Shown here: piece by piece, positions 9,119 through 17,624 of the stretch
Layout of the letters: every line of letters begins with the position of its first letter
Numbering within the stretch: the first letter of the stretch is position 1
The notes under the pieces: model-generated
The model's input: only the letters and a program-made list of their open reading frames with translations
Databases searched by the model: none
Told to the model about the DNA's origin: nothing
IMG/VR virus record: IMGVR_UViG_3300040959_000769
Location: 62,001 to 126,000 of that record
Reading direction: 5' to 3' (one strand)
DNA from: a virus
DNA length: 64,000 nucleotides
Position numbers and translations under genes: made by a program

Positions 9119-10758
9119 CTATTCTTGGAGATGTACGACTCGGTTGCTGTCTTGAGCGCATTCTTGAAGTTCGCCACGTCACCGTCAATAGATTTGATAG
9201 CGATTCCGTCTTCGTGAACCTCAGTAATTGCCGAGTAATGCTGCAAAACGGGATCAATGTGAGACTTGATTGCAAACAACTTCTCTGCTGGCGCTCGAAG
9301 TTTCATTTCAATCTCTGCACGACCACCAGCGGCGATCACTTCTTGCAACAGATTCATTGCCGTCTGGAGTTTCTCAAGATTGCCCGCGCTGATGACACGT
9401 CCGACCTTTTCCTCCAATTCATCGGACACGTCAGACTTGATGAGGTCAAGCATTTGACGCACACGAGACATGGTGTCTCCTGAGCCACTGCCCCCACATC
9501 CGCAGCCACAATCTTTTTCAGTGGGAGAACTTCCGTAAGTATCAGGAGTTGGGGTTTCGCCCTCTTCTGTCGGGTTCCCGCCTTCGTCGTCGCCGTCTTC
9601 GGCAGTCACATAAATCGTTCGGACAACAACTTTTTCAGGCTCTCCGAACATCCACTCCCCATCAACGTAACGGAATCCGACACGCATTGTCATTGGTTCG
9701 CCATCATGCATGTGATCAAACGTGACTTTCCCGCCACGGATTTCACGAACACGGATGGGGCCACCAAAACGCTTGGCGAGCTCTACTTTCAGCGAGTGAT
9801 ACTCCATCCCGCCATGACCTTTTTCTTCAGCCATCACGGTTTCAAGTTCATCTAGATCGTCAAGAGCATCTTTCTTTTTGCGCTCATCAACTTTCTTCAT
9901 CGCTTCCCGGACTACGTTCTTCATGTAGTCCTCGCCCCTGCCCCCTATCGCTAACCACTTGATCTGAGCGATCACGCCTGGAAGGCGAAAGTCTCCCTCG
10001 TGGCGGGCCACCCACGCCTCGCGCAATTCGAGAGCGTTGATCTGATCTTGAGTCTTTGCGACCCCGCCCTCTTCTGCGATTTTTGTCAGAATCGCATATT
10101 GAGCGTTGCCTTTGATGTTCCCGCCTTTTTTCCAAATCTCTGGGTAGTCCTCTTTGATCCGAGCGGCAAATTCCCTATCAAACATCTTCCATTTGCTTTT
10201 ACCAAACGAAGATACTTCATCGTCAGTTTTATCTGACTTGATAGAAATGGTACCAGTTAGCTGGTTCGCTCCGTGAAGGACTGGGGAAACTTCATAAAGT
10301 TCAACTTCCCGCAACAAATTCGCTTTGCGCTCGTTGTCGTACGTGGCTTCAAGCGTCTTGTAGCCGATTGACCACTCCTGCTCTTCTCCGTAGAAAGACA
10401 CGTTGGTGAAAGCCTCTCGCCCCTTTTCGGACTTGAGGTTGAATTGGACGCGAGCGTAGAGACCGCCAATTCCTGCTTGCTTCATTTTTGATGGCAAACG
10501 CCTGTCGGCTGGTCCAACTTCGTAAATCTCAAGAACTTTCCCAATTGGGTGGTTCCAGTCGTGTCCCCACACCACGCGAGGCTTGCGACGCTTCAAACTT
10601 TCAGTAAAAGCGCCAGGAAGGACAATGTCGCCGACGCTGTCCTTGTTGCCAACTCCGGAAACGAAGCACTCAACGATTCCCTGTGCTTCGTCTACATTGA
10701 TTTGTCCAGAGATCGCCTTGAATTCTGTGGCATGTGCGGATGCATTTGAGATCTGCAT
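9115..10758 (-). CDS. HK97-type prohead protease (S78) with long C-terminal extension
   Basis: 547 residues, ATG at 10758 preceded by AGAGGAG. The N-terminal ~180 residues are a caudoviral prohead serine protease: DSVGDIVLPGAF, then VVWGHDWNHPIGK with the catalytic His, and QEWSIGY with the catalytic Ser, ending in ELYEVSPVLHGAN. In this family the enzyme cleaves scaffold and capsid N-termini during maturation. After about residue 190 comes an extension of ~350 residues with a helical segment, a strand-rich stretch (GGKVTFDHMHDGEPMTMRVG), a linker with DCGCGCGGSGSGD near residue 430 and a helical tail. The extension could be a fused scaffold, as in some phages, but no scaffold homology is visible. 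Confidence 0.9.
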   Translation of the reverse strand: MQISNASAHATEFKAISGQINVDEAQGIVECFVSGVGNKDSVGDIVLPGAFTESLKRRKPRVVWGHDWNHPIGKVLEIYEVGPADRRLPSKMKQAGIGGLYARVQFNLKSEKGREAFTNVSFYGEEQEWSIGYKTLEATYDNERKANLLREVELYEVSPVLHGANQLTGTISIKSDKTDDEVSSFGKSKWKMFDREFAARIKEDYPEIWKKGGNIKGNAQYAILTKIAEEGGVAKTQDQINALELREAWVARHEGDFRLPGVIAQIKWLAIGGRGEDYMKNVVREAMKKVDERKKKDALDDLDELETVMAEEKGHGGMEYHSLKVELAKRFGGPIRVREIRGGKVTFDHMHDGEPMTMRVGFRYVDGEWMFGEPEKVVVRTIYVTAEDGDDEGGNPTEEGETPTPDTYGSSPTEKDCGCGCGGSGSGDTMSRVRQMLDLIKSDVSDELEEKVGRVISAGNLEKLQTAMNLLQEVIAAGGRAEIEMKLRAPAEKLFAIKSHIDPVLQHYSAITEVHEDGIAIKSIDGDVANFKNALKTATESYISKNS

Positions 10759-10787
10759 TTCAACTCCTCTTGTCGTAACGCTCTTAA

Positions 10788-10814
10788 ATAATAGTTCACA
10801 AAGAGCACCAACAA
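10788..10814 (-). promoter_or_regulatory. weak promoter candidate upstream of the protease
   Basis: On the minus strand TTGTTG (10809-10814) and TATTAT (10788-10793) are separated by 15 nt, shorter than the optimum. It lies just upstream of the AGAGGAG ribosome-binding site of the protease. Read-through from the portal gene could make it unnecessary. Confidence 0.25.
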
Positions 10815-10824
10815 GTGGACATAT

Positions 10825-10850
10825 TTTACTGAAAAACTACTTTCAGTAAA
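10825..10850. promoter_or_regulatory. perfect 10-bp hairpin abutting the portal stop codon
   Basis: TTTACTGAAA (10825-10834) and TTTCAGTAAA (10841-10850) are perfect complements around a 6-nt loop, starting at the base next to the portal stop. There is no U-tract on the minus-strand side, so a simple intrinsic terminator is unlikely. An mRNA-processing or 3'-end-protecting hairpin between portal and protease is possible. Confidence 0.5.
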
Positions 10851-13067
10851 TCAGGAGTCAAAATTCAACTTGCAACGGCAGTTGATCGTCAAATGAGGCG
10901 GAGCCAAAGGATCTCCAGGGAAACGAAGAACCGTATCCCCGGCAGCAAACCCATCAGCGATGCCAACGGTCTTGTTATCTAGCAGCGAGTGCGCCTGCCG
11001 AACTCGAGCATCCTTACGGGTCTTCCACGTCTTTGTAGGAGCACCAATCATTCTGCTACCGAAATAAGTACCGGCATTCATAGCCGTCTGAGTCTCATGC
11101 TCCGCAGCAATACGCTTTCTTTTACCAAGCAAGTTGGCGAAGATTGCAGTAATAGCCGCACGCAACAAACTTGACCGATCCTCATCAGAATCAGCGGTCA
11201 AAGCCATCGCCACAATGAGAGCCGCTGCAACCTCTTCACGGGTTGACTCGTTCACCTTCTGGGAGCGAGCGACCTGATTGTCAAGGTATTCCTTAACCTC
11301 ATCAGCATCAGGCGTAGCGTCCATGCCTGACTCCTCAGAGATCAACCCCACAGACTCCTCTAGCACCGCACGGAAAAGCGGCTCAAGATCATCTTTCAAC
11401 TGGCGATCCCAAACATCAAGATCAAAAATCTGATCCACAGTCAAAGACCCATCAGCCATAGCACGACGTGCCTTCACTCCCATGGCTTTCTCAATCACCA
11501 CACGTTGCTGACGCTCAAATAGACGCTCAAACGCCCGATCAATAATGTCCGTCCAACGCTCAGTTGCCTTATCCGACTTTGAATCCCAATCGGAAAGCGC
11601 TTGGGTGTTCATTTTCGTGGCGTACGATCCATGTCCAGAAGCAGAAAGTTGTCCCTCCGGAACGGGCTCAACGGCAGCGACTACGCCCTCTTCGGGTGCG
11701 GCGGGTTGTTGCTCGCCAGGGGCACCAGCAGGAGCGCTCTCCGCTGGAGCACCCTGCTCAGGAGCTGCACCTTCAGGTCCAGCAGGAACAGCGCCACCAG
11801 CAGCAACAGGTTGCTGTTCCTCCACAGCAAAAGGCTTCTCGGTGTTAGCAATCGGAACCAAGTTCGGATTCGACAACAACTGATCGGCAATCTCGGACTC
11901 AACCTTATTGCGACCAGTCTGCTCACGGAACTCGTTGACGCTAATCAGACCTTGCTGGAACTCATCCATCAAATAACGCTGACGTTCCTGCTTGGAGATA
12001 ATCAGGATTGGAACCGTTGACGTATCAAAGTCCAAGTAGTACTGCGGATCAAGCTCATCCAAACCTCGAGCAATTGGCTCTAAGTGGGGAAGCATTGTCT
12101 CCATCCAGAAGACACGCAGTTCTTCAGCGGCATTTGAGAAAGTTCGCCCAGCAGCATTGCCAATCACTGACTCGGGGACACCGAAAGAGGCAAGGATTTC
12201 CTCTTTGGTCAACTGACGCATCTGAGCGTAAGCAGCATCACGAGGGTTGCTTCCGGTATCTACGAAATCAACACCGTCATCGGCAGCAATGACACTAACA
12301 GCGCCTGCTTTGTTTAGATTTCCACGGAAACGACTACGGAGTTCGTCTTTGTCGTCGTCGTCAATCTCTCCTCGAACGACGAGCAATCCACCTGGGCGAC
12401 CATCATTTAGAAGGAAATTGCGGTTGTAGACCCGAGCAAGGTTCTCAATTTCAATTGCAATACCAGCAGACTCCATCGGGGTCATTGACAAGTAAGGATC
12501 CAGAGGGTGGGGGCGTCGCAACCAGATCACGTCTTCTGGCTTCAGCCGAACAGTTTTCCCTTGGGAAAGAGAAACCTCAAAACCTGAAACAAACGTCTTT
12601 GGGTCTGGGATTGGAGCCGTGCTTTGTGGTGGAAGCAGTTGAAGGGCGATGATTCGTCCGTCCCTGCCGCGAACTTTCTCAATGAAAACACCACGGCTCG
12701 ACATCAAAAGTTGGCTGGATAGACGATACCTAAACACAAAAGAGTTTTCCGCAGGGTTGCTCTTTGTATTCAGAATGTCAAGAATGCTGTTGTCCTTGTC
12801 AATAACTTGACCAACAGGACTGTTGTTGTCGCGGAGAATCATCGGGAGGCGCGCTTGGTTGCCCGAAATGGCGTCAATGCAACGGGAAACCCAAACAACA
12901 CGCTGCATTCCTTCTCGGTATGCACGCTCAATATCCCATGAATCACGATATGGCTTACCGGCAACTGCCGTGTTGTAGGCGACTGGAGCCCCCGGACTCA
13001 GGGATGCGGCTTTCATATCAGGAGAACCTGATGCCAAATCCTTGGTCTGTCTAGAATTCCATGCCAT
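10851..13067 (-). CDS. portal protein fused to a MuF-like C-terminal domain
   Basis: 738 residues, ATG at 13067. Residues ~40-420 match the HK97/SPP1-like portal family: VVWVSRCIDAISGNQARLP, a FRYRLSSQLLMSSRGV segment, VIWLRRPHPLDPYLSMTPM, and KEEILASFGVPESVIGNAAGRTFSNA. A Pro/Ala/Glu-rich linker follows (~430-490). The C-terminal ~200 residues end with WKTRKDARVRQAHSLLDNKT and APPHLTINCRCKLNF, the hallmark of phage Mu protein F-like minor head proteins. The portal forms the dodecameric DNA gate; MuF proteins are usually separate and sit inside the head. The fusion places both functions in one chain. Directly downstream is the protease, as in HK97-like head operons. Confidence 0.92.
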   Translation of the reverse strand: MAWNSRQTKDLASGSPDMKAASLSPGAPVAYNTAVAGKPYRDSWDIERAYREGMQRVVWVSRCIDAISGNQARLPMILRDNNSPVGQVIDKDNSILDILNTKSNPAENSFVFRYRLSSQLLMSSRGVFIEKVRGRDGRIIALQLLPPQSTAPIPDPKTFVSGFEVSLSQGKTVRLKPEDVIWLRRPHPLDPYLSMTPMESAGIAIEIENLARVYNRNFLLNDGRPGGLLVVRGEIDDDDKDELRSRFRGNLNKAGAVSVIAADDGVDFVDTGSNPRDAAYAQMRQLTKEEILASFGVPESVIGNAAGRTFSNAAEELRVFWMETMLPHLEPIARGLDELDPQYYLDFDTSTVPILIISKQERQRYLMDEFQQGLISVNEFREQTGRNKVESEIADQLLSNPNLVPIANTEKPFAVEEQQPVAAGGAVPAGPEGAAPEQGAPAESAPAGAPGEQQPAAPEEGVVAAVEPVPEGQLSASGHGSYATKMNTQALSDWDSKSDKATERWTDIIDRAFERLFERQQRVVIEKAMGVKARRAMADGSLTVDQIFDLDVWDRQLKDDLEPLFRAVLEESVGLISEESGMDATPDADEVKEYLDNQVARSQKVNESTREEVAAALIVAMALTADSDEDRSSLLRAAITAIFANLLGKRKRIAAEHETQTAMNAGTYFGSRMIGAPTKTWKTRKDARVRQAHSLLDNKTVGIADGFAAGDTVLRFPGDPLAPPHLTINCRCKLNFDS

Positions 13068-13069
13068 CT

Positions 13070-13249
13070 TTAATCAGACCCCAGTAGGTAGCCGAAAACA
13101 CCACAGGCGACACCTGCGGTTATAAAACCAGCAGCAGGCAACAACAAAGCAGCACCTACCGATGTCAATAGTATAAATGACAGCATCATGATATTGGCGG
13201 TTGCTGCACGTAAATCTCGTGATTTCAGCCAGCTGAACAGTTTCTTCAC
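13070..13249 (-). CDS. 59-aa small membrane protein
   Basis: GTG at 13249 preceded by AGAGGTCAAT; it runs to TAA at 13070-13072, 2 nt before the portal ATG. The product begins MKKLFSWLKSRDLR (basic) and then has a long hydrophobic stretch, about residues 20-55, rich in Leu, Ala, Gly and Ile that could form one or two membrane helices, ending YLLGSD. The positive N-terminus suggests the start stays in the cytoplasm. It is the first gene of the leftward head operon. A holin-like or membrane-remodelling role is possible, but nothing specific is recognised. Confidence 0.6.
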   Translation of the reverse strand: MKKLFSWLKSRDLRAATANIMMLSFILLTSVGAALLLPAAGFITAGVACGVFGYLLGSD

Positions 13250-13250
13250 A

Positions 13251-13277
13251 TTGACCTCTATTCCAACAACCTATACT
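13251..13277 (+). promoter_or_regulatory. promoter candidate for the rightward operon
   Basis: TTGACC (13251-13256) and TATACT (13272-13277) lie 15 nt apart in the strand-switch region, about 30 nt upstream of the terminase start. Both hexamers are close to consensus; the spacer is short. It is the only good candidate to drive the plus-strand cluster. Confidence 0.4.
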
Positions 13278-13306
13278 ACTTCATAGATCAAGTAGTGGAG
13301 CACCGC

Positions 13307-14611
13307 ATGAGTGACTGGAAAAAAGTCTTAGAATACTTAGAACCAAAAATGTCGGAGTTCTGCCCAGAAGACGCCTCTGTCACTCAAAAAGTTTTCCTTC
13401 GAACCTACGCCCTTGAAGCACTTTTCGGCGGAGCCGCAGGTGGTGGCAAGTCATCCGCCCTTCTGATGGCAGCACTTCAGTACGTTGACGTACCCAACTA
13501 CTCTGCGATCCTGTTCAGGCGCACCTACGCCGACCTGGCTCTCCCCGGAGCAATCATGGACCGTTTTGTATCGTGGATGGCCCCCTACTCTGACGTTCGC
13601 TGGAACAGCAACAACTACACCGCTGTTTTCCCATCTGGTGCTCGCATATCTTTTGGATACCTCAACAACAGCCAAGACTACTTGCGCTACAAAGGTGCCG
13701 AGTTCCAATTCATCGGGATGGACGAGGTTACCGAAATCAGAGAGTCCGATTACCGCTACCTATTCTCTCGTCTCCGTCGCCCAGCGTCTGGTCCACTGTC
13801 TCAGGTTCCTCTCCGCATGCGAGCCGCATCAAACCCAGCCCCCAACTGGGTTAGGCAACGATTCATTGTTGAGGGAAGAGAACACGGTCGCATTTTTGTG
13901 CCGTCCAAGTTGACCGACAACCCAGGCATCGACGCCAGTTCATACCGTCAGTCGCTACAAGCACTGGATCCAGTTGAACGCCGCCGTCTTGAAGAAGGTG
14001 ACTGGTGGACAACCAGTCTCGGAAGTCTCTTTGAAAGAGAATCATTCATCATCATTGACCCGCTAGATGTACCTGAAGTCACCAACGCTGCCCGAGTCGT
14101 ACGTTTCTGGGACTTAGCAGCCACGGAGCCATCTCAATCAAACCCTGACCCTGACTGGACAGTCGGAACACTAATGCTTTTTGACCAAGGCGTTGCATAC
14201 ATCTTGGATGTCAAAAAGGCGCGAGTTAACGGTCACCAAGTGGAGCACCTCATCTCTCAAACAGCCTACGAAGACGGACATGCGGTTGCCATCAGGATGG
14301 AGCAAGAGCCAGGTTCATCAGGCAAAGCCCTACTTGATCAATATGCCCGCTACGTACTTCCAGGATACGACTTCGCTGGCATCCGATCAACTGGCGACAA
14401 AGTCACACGCTCTCGCCCATTCGCCGCAGCGGTAGCAAATGGGAACGTCAGAGTTGTACGTGGATCATGGCTAACAGAATGGTTGGACGAGTTTGCGTCA
14501 TTCCCAGAGGCAGCAAACCACGACGACCAAGTTGACTCCGCCGTAGGAGCATTCACACACCTCACCGGACTAGGATTGCCTCAACGGAAAAGAGCCGCTA
14601 TCATCATCTGA
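13307..14611 (+). CDS. terL: terminase large subunit
   Basis: 434 residues from ATG at 13307, chosen over a GTG at 13295 because GTGGAG at 13295-13300 makes a good ribosome-binding site for it. Walker A is GGAAGGGKSS (residues 41-50), Walker B is FQFIGMDE with D139/E140, and the ATPase ends near 220. The C-terminal nuclease half has RFWDLAATE (first acidic residue), a second acidic patch, and NHDDQVDSAVGAF near the end, as in RNase-H-like terminase nucleases. It packages DNA through the portal and cuts concatemers. No small terminase was recognised nearby. The gene is on the opposite strand to its portal partner. Confidence 0.95.
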   Translation: MSDWKKVLEYLEPKMSEFCPEDASVTQKVFLRTYALEALFGGAAGGGKSSALLMAALQYVDVPNYSAILFRRTYADLALPGAIMDRFVSWMAPYSDVRWNSNNYTAVFPSGARISFGYLNNSQDYLRYKGAEFQFIGMDEVTEIRESDYRYLFSRLRRPASGPLSQVPLRMRAASNPAPNWVRQRFIVEGREHGRIFVPSKLTDNPGIDASSYRQSLQALDPVERRRLEEGDWWTTSLGSLFERESFIIIDPLDVPEVTNAARVVRFWDLAATEPSQSNPDPDWTVGTLMLFDQGVAYILDVKKARVNGHQVEHLISQTAYEDGHAVAIRMEQEPGSSGKALLDQYARYVLPGYDFAGIRSTGDKVTRSRPFAAAVANGNVRVVRGSWLTEWLDEFASFPEAANHDDQVDSAVGAFTHLTGLGLPQRKRAAIII

Positions 14612-14643
14612 CATACATGTCCACCAATTATTAAGGTGATGAG

Positions 14644-15147
14644 TTGACTACTGAAAATATCCCTAACTGGCTACAAGAACACAAACGTCACGTGATGGCT
14701 CTCTACGATCACGTCAAGGAAGTGAACTCCGAAGACTTTGACCTTGCACAGATGTGCGAGATCTTGGTGTCGTTGAGCATTGTCCGATCAGACATGGGCA
14801 TCATCTTTGAAGAGATGTCCAAGAAAACTCAAGCAGCGATGGCCGAACAGGAGATCGTTGACCTTGATAACGGCTACACCGTTGAACGGCGATGGTCGAA
14901 GCCGAGAAAAGCATGGCAACATGACGAACTAGCAAACGTCGTAGCGTCACGCATTAGCAGATCCGCCATTGACCTAGACACTGGCGAAGTAACCATGTCA
15001 AACGAAGACATGATGAAAGAGATGCTCAAATATGTTCAACCTTCCTACTGGAGGGTCGGCGCTTTGTCTTCTCTTGGAATCCTTGCAGATGAATACTGTG
15101 AAACCGGCGAGCCGGTAGAGAAAATCAACATCCGTAATAACAAGTAG
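14644..15147 (+). CDS. hypothetical protein upstream of the recombination genes
   Basis: 167 residues with a TTG start at 14644; AAGGTGATGAG upstream fits a ribosome-binding site, and the ATG overlapping it is immediately followed by TGA. The protein is helical and acidic-basic mixed; it contains VRSDMGIIFEEMSKKTQ and GYTVERRWSKPRKAWQHDEL. It precedes the Rad52-like gene by 11 nt, in the same operon. In related phages small proteins in this position often accompany the recombination pair, so a DNA-metabolism role is likely, but no fold is assigned. Confidence 0.7.
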   Translation: MTTENIPNWLQEHKRHVMALYDHVKEVNSEDFDLAQMCEILVSLSIVRSDMGIIFEEMSKKTQAAMAEQEIVDLDNGYTVERRWSKPRKAWQHDELANVVASRISRSAIDLDTGEVTMSNEDMMKEMLKYVQPSYWRVGALSSLGILADEYCETGEPVEKINIRNNK

Positions 15148-15158
15148 AAAGCAAGAAA

Positions 15159-15833
15159 ATGACTGATTCCAGTAAGCATATCTACGAGAAACTGTCTGAA
15201 CCTTTTCCCGAGGAAATGGAAAAGACACTCAGCAAGGGCGGAGCACGCCTCACCTACATTCCTGTATCCGAAGTCATCACACGCTTGAATCGCGTGTTGG
15301 GTGTGGAGAACTGGAACAGCACAATTGTTTCCTGCTACCGCGATCAACTAGATCCCGACTACATCGTCGCCCACGTCCGGGTTGATGCCGTCATCGGTGG
15401 CCGAGTCGTGGAGAAGGACGGCATCGGTGGTCAAAAGATCAAGCGAACCAAAAGCGGTGACATCGTAGATCTCGGCGACGAAATGAAAGGTGCCGTATCT
15501 GATGCTTTGAAGAAAGCAGTTCAACAGTTCGGCGTCGGCTTGTATTTGGCTCGCGACATTGACGCCATTGAGCTTGAGTACGCTCAAGATGAAGCAGAAC
15601 AACAGCCCGCCGTCAACCCCAAGTACGAAGAGTTCCTGAAGTATCGCAACGAGTTTGATGACGACCAGGTCAGTCAGATCCGAGAATTCTGGAACGACTA
15701 CAGCGGGGGCAAGCCTGTACCTAAGGCGCATGAGTTCACCGAAGAGCAACTTGACGCTCTTCTCGTTGAGTGCATCCGCATAGCGTTTGATGCAAAAATC
15801 ATCATTCGAGGTGAGGAAGAGTCAGAGGCGTGA
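15159..15833 (+). CDS. Rad52/Rad22-family single-strand annealing protein
   Basis: 224 residues, ATG at 15159. The N-terminal ~140 residues follow the Rad52 pattern: LSEPFPEEMEKTLSKGGARL, then YIPVSEVITRLNRVLGVENW, then strands carrying VVEKDGIGGQ, and GDEMKGAVSDALKKAVQQFG followed by VGLYLAR. This family anneals complementary single strands during recombination. The C-terminal 80 residues are acidic and variable, possibly for partner binding. The start codon of the next gene, a RecB/AddB-like nuclease, overlaps its stop as GTGA, giving an exonuclease-annealase pair. Confidence 0.9.
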   Translation: MTDSSKHIYEKLSEPFPEEMEKTLSKGGARLTYIPVSEVITRLNRVLGVENWNSTIVSCYRDQLDPDYIVAHVRVDAVIGGRVVEKDGIGGQKIKRTKSGDIVDLGDEMKGAVSDALKKAVQQFGVGLYLARDIDAIELEYAQDEAEQQPAVNPKYEEFLKYRNEFDDDQVSQIREFWNDYSGGKPVPKAHEFTEEQLDALLVECIRIAFDAKIIIRGEEESEA

Positions 15834-16588
15834 CATTCACCCCTCCCCCTCATCTCTCCCCTTCTTCAATAGGTACTTGGAAGCAGTGTCCACTGAAATT
15901 CAAGTATCAAAAGATTGACGGTCTCAGAGAACCTCCGACAGAAGCAACCCTGATGGGAAACTTCGTCCACGAGGTCTTTGAAGAACTGTATGCAACTGAC
16001 CCCGATGACAGGACGCTTGACACAGCGCGCATGCTGTCACGGAAGTTATGGAACGAAAAGTACGAAGAAGAAGTTGCGTTCATCCTCAGTAAGGACAAGC
16101 ACAACACCTTCCGGTGGAATTCTTGGTTTTGCATTGAAAATCTCTGGGGCATTGAAGAACCCACCGAGACGACAGTTGATGAGATCGAACTTGAACTCAA
16201 CGGAAAACTAGGAGGAGTTCAACTTAAAGGTTTCATTGACCGGCTGTGCTTTGACGATGATGGTTCAATCATTATCGGCGACTACAAGACAGGAAAAGTT
16301 CCTGCACCGAAATGGGAAGACGACAAATTCTCACAGTTGTTTATTTATGCTGCGCTTTGCCGTGAGTTAGAAATAGGTGAAGCAAAACGTCTAGACCTTA
16401 TCTATCTGAAAGCACCGAAAGTAATCAGTAGAAAAGTAACAGACGACAAAATTGAAGCAATCACGGCTGATGTCGTGCAAGTAAAGAAAGAAATAGATGA
16501 GTCCTGTAACAACGAACAATTTGAAGCACGAAAAGCGTTCCTATGCAACTGGTGTTACTTCAAGAAGCAGTGCCCTGCGTGGAGGTGA
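15830..16588 (+). CDS. PD-(D/E)XK nuclease with Fe-S cysteines (AddB/Cas4-like)
   Basis: 252 residues with a GTG start overlapping the preceding stop. LSPSSIGTWKQCPLKFKYQ opens the PDDEXK_1-type domain. The catalytic signature is GFIDR (D137) and IIGDYKTGK (D151, K153). Cys20 and the C-terminal triplet Cys239, Cys242 and Cys248 (CNWCYFKKQC) are placed as in AddB, Cas4 and RecB-like nucleases that bind a 4Fe-4S cluster. It is likely the exonuclease that resects ends for the Rad52-like partner encoded just upstream. Confidence 0.9.
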   Translation: MTFTPPPHLSPSSIGTWKQCPLKFKYQKIDGLREPPTEATLMGNFVHEVFEELYATDPDDRTLDTARMLSRKLWNEKYEEEVAFILSKDKHNTFRWNSWFCIENLWGIEEPTETTVDEIELELNGKLGGVQLKGFIDRLCFDDDGSIIIGDYKTGKVPAPKWEDDKFSQLFIYAALCRELEIGEAKRLDLIYLKAPKVISRKVTDDKIEAITADVVQVKKEIDESCNNEQFEARKAFLCNWCYFKKQCPAWR

Positions 16589-16589
16589 A

Positions 16590-17099
16590 ATGAAAACCCT
16601 CACTGACGACGCATTCGCTAAGTTTGTTGCTGAAGAGGTCAAGAACCGAGTAAGCGCAGACGTACGGGAAACTCTTTTCCAGCAGGAAAACTGGGATCGC
16701 TGGGAGCGCGCTCTCATTGCCCTAGTCCAGAACCTTGAGAGTCAACTTGAACGCATTCAGGCGGACATTGACTCGGATACCGAAAGGTACTCAGCGATTG
16801 ACGGCGGCGAAGCTTTGCTTAGCGAAGCGCTTGCGTATTACGAGAAGCAAACAAAGAAGATTGAGCGCTTCAAGTTCCACGTCAACTCGCGCCTAACCCA
16901 AGTCAGCAAAATGATCGTGACAGGCGCACGATTTGAAGATGACATGGCAAAGCAAATCATCATGCTAAAAAATGGCATTAAGCGACACCGAGAAATGCTT
17001 GAAGAGCACGACTTGGAAGACACAGCAATTGACCGGGCTCTCTGGGATCTCCTGGATGGCAAATGGACATTCGACTCAATTAAAGAAAGTGACATCTGA
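16590..17099 (+). CDS. coiled-coil hypothetical protein
   Basis: 169 residues from ATG at 16590, chosen because GGAGGTGA lies 1 nt upstream of the codon-spacing window at 16581-16588 and the preceding gene ends at 16588; a longer in-frame extension would lie inside the nuclease gene. The protein is almost all helix, with heptad-like regions (LESQLERIQADI, EKQTKKIERFKFHV, KNGIKRHREMLEEH). No family recognised. Its operon position suggests a DNA-metabolism accessory role. Confidence 0.75.
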   Translation: MKTLTDDAFAKFVAEEVKNRVSADVRETLFQQENWDRWERALIALVQNLESQLERIQADIDSDTERYSAIDGGEALLSEALAYYEKQTKKIERFKFHVNSRLTQVSKMIVTGARFEDDMAKQIIMLKNGIKRHREMLEEHDLEDTAIDRALWDLLDGKWTFDSIKESDI

Positions 17100-17100
17100 A

Positions 17101-17265
17101 ATGACTGAACCAACTAAGCACAGCCGAACCGGCTACGTACGAGGATGCCGTTGCGAAATCTGCGTTGACGCAAATAACCAGTATCAGAAGGAATACATGC
17201 GTCAGTGGCGTATTCGGAAACGGACACAACGTCGAGCATTAGCCGAGACTCCTGCTACTCAATGA
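17101..17265 (+). CDS. 54-aa GCRC zinc-finger-like protein
   Basis: ATG at 17101, 1 nt after the preceding stop. The motif HSRTGYVRGCRCEICVDANN followed by a basic helix (YMRQWRIRKRTQRR) is a small Cys-Arg-Cys-x2-Cys unit common in actinobacteriophage proteins. The three Cys plus an N-terminal His could bind zinc. A second copy starts the protein encoded at 19850. It probably binds nucleic acid. It overlaps the HNH gene start as ATGA. Confidence 0.7.
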   Translation: MTEPTKHSRTGYVRGCRCEICVDANNQYQKEYMRQWRIRKRTQRRALAETPATQ

Positions 17266-17624
17266 AAAGGCGCAAACCGCTTCAGCAGAAAACTCCCCTG
17301 AAACGGTCTGGCAAACTGAATCAACGCTCCGCAAAAACAAAAAAAGTTTACGAGGAGCGACGACCTCTAGTACAACGACTGTTGCAAGAGCGTCCGGTTT
17401 GTGAAGCGTGCAGAGTTTTCGCTGTCCACGACGGCAAAGTCACGTACGTCTCAAACGCCAGCGTAGACATACACGAAATAGTACGAAGGAGCCAAGGTGG
17501 TTCGATTCTTGAAGAAGACAATCTTATGGCTGTGTGCCGCCCTTGCCATCGGCGTATTGGGGATTATCCTGCGCTGGCTTTCTCGCTAGGTTTAGCGAAA
17601 CGGAGTTGGGAAAATGAGCAGTAA
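17262..17624 (+). CDS. HNH endonuclease
   Basis: 120 residues from ATG at 17262 (overlapping the preceding stop). A basic N-terminus precedes CEAC (47-50), the core DIHEIVRRSQGGS (69-81) and NLMAVCRPCHRRI (87-99), which supplies Cys92, Cys95 and His96. This is a complete beta-beta-alpha-metal HNH with a zinc-stabilising Cys pair. Phage HNH proteins may support packaging or be homing nucleases; the embedded operon position and 11-nt overlap with the RuvC gene favour a phage function. Confidence 0.88.
   Translation: MKRRKPLQQKTPLKRSGKLNQRSAKTKKVYEERRPLVQRLLQERPVCEACRVFAVHDGKVTYVSNASVDIHEIVRRSQGGSILEEDNLMAVCRPCHRRIGDYPALAFSLGLAKRSWENEQ

Noticed and set aside
10825-10850. Hairpin as an intrinsic terminator of the portal gene
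   Set aside because: No U-tract follows on the minus strand and the stem is AT-rich, so it is listed only as a hairpin.
1-13067. A major capsid protein in the head cluster
   Set aside because: None of the proteins here shows an HK97 capsid pattern; the gene is probably left of the window.
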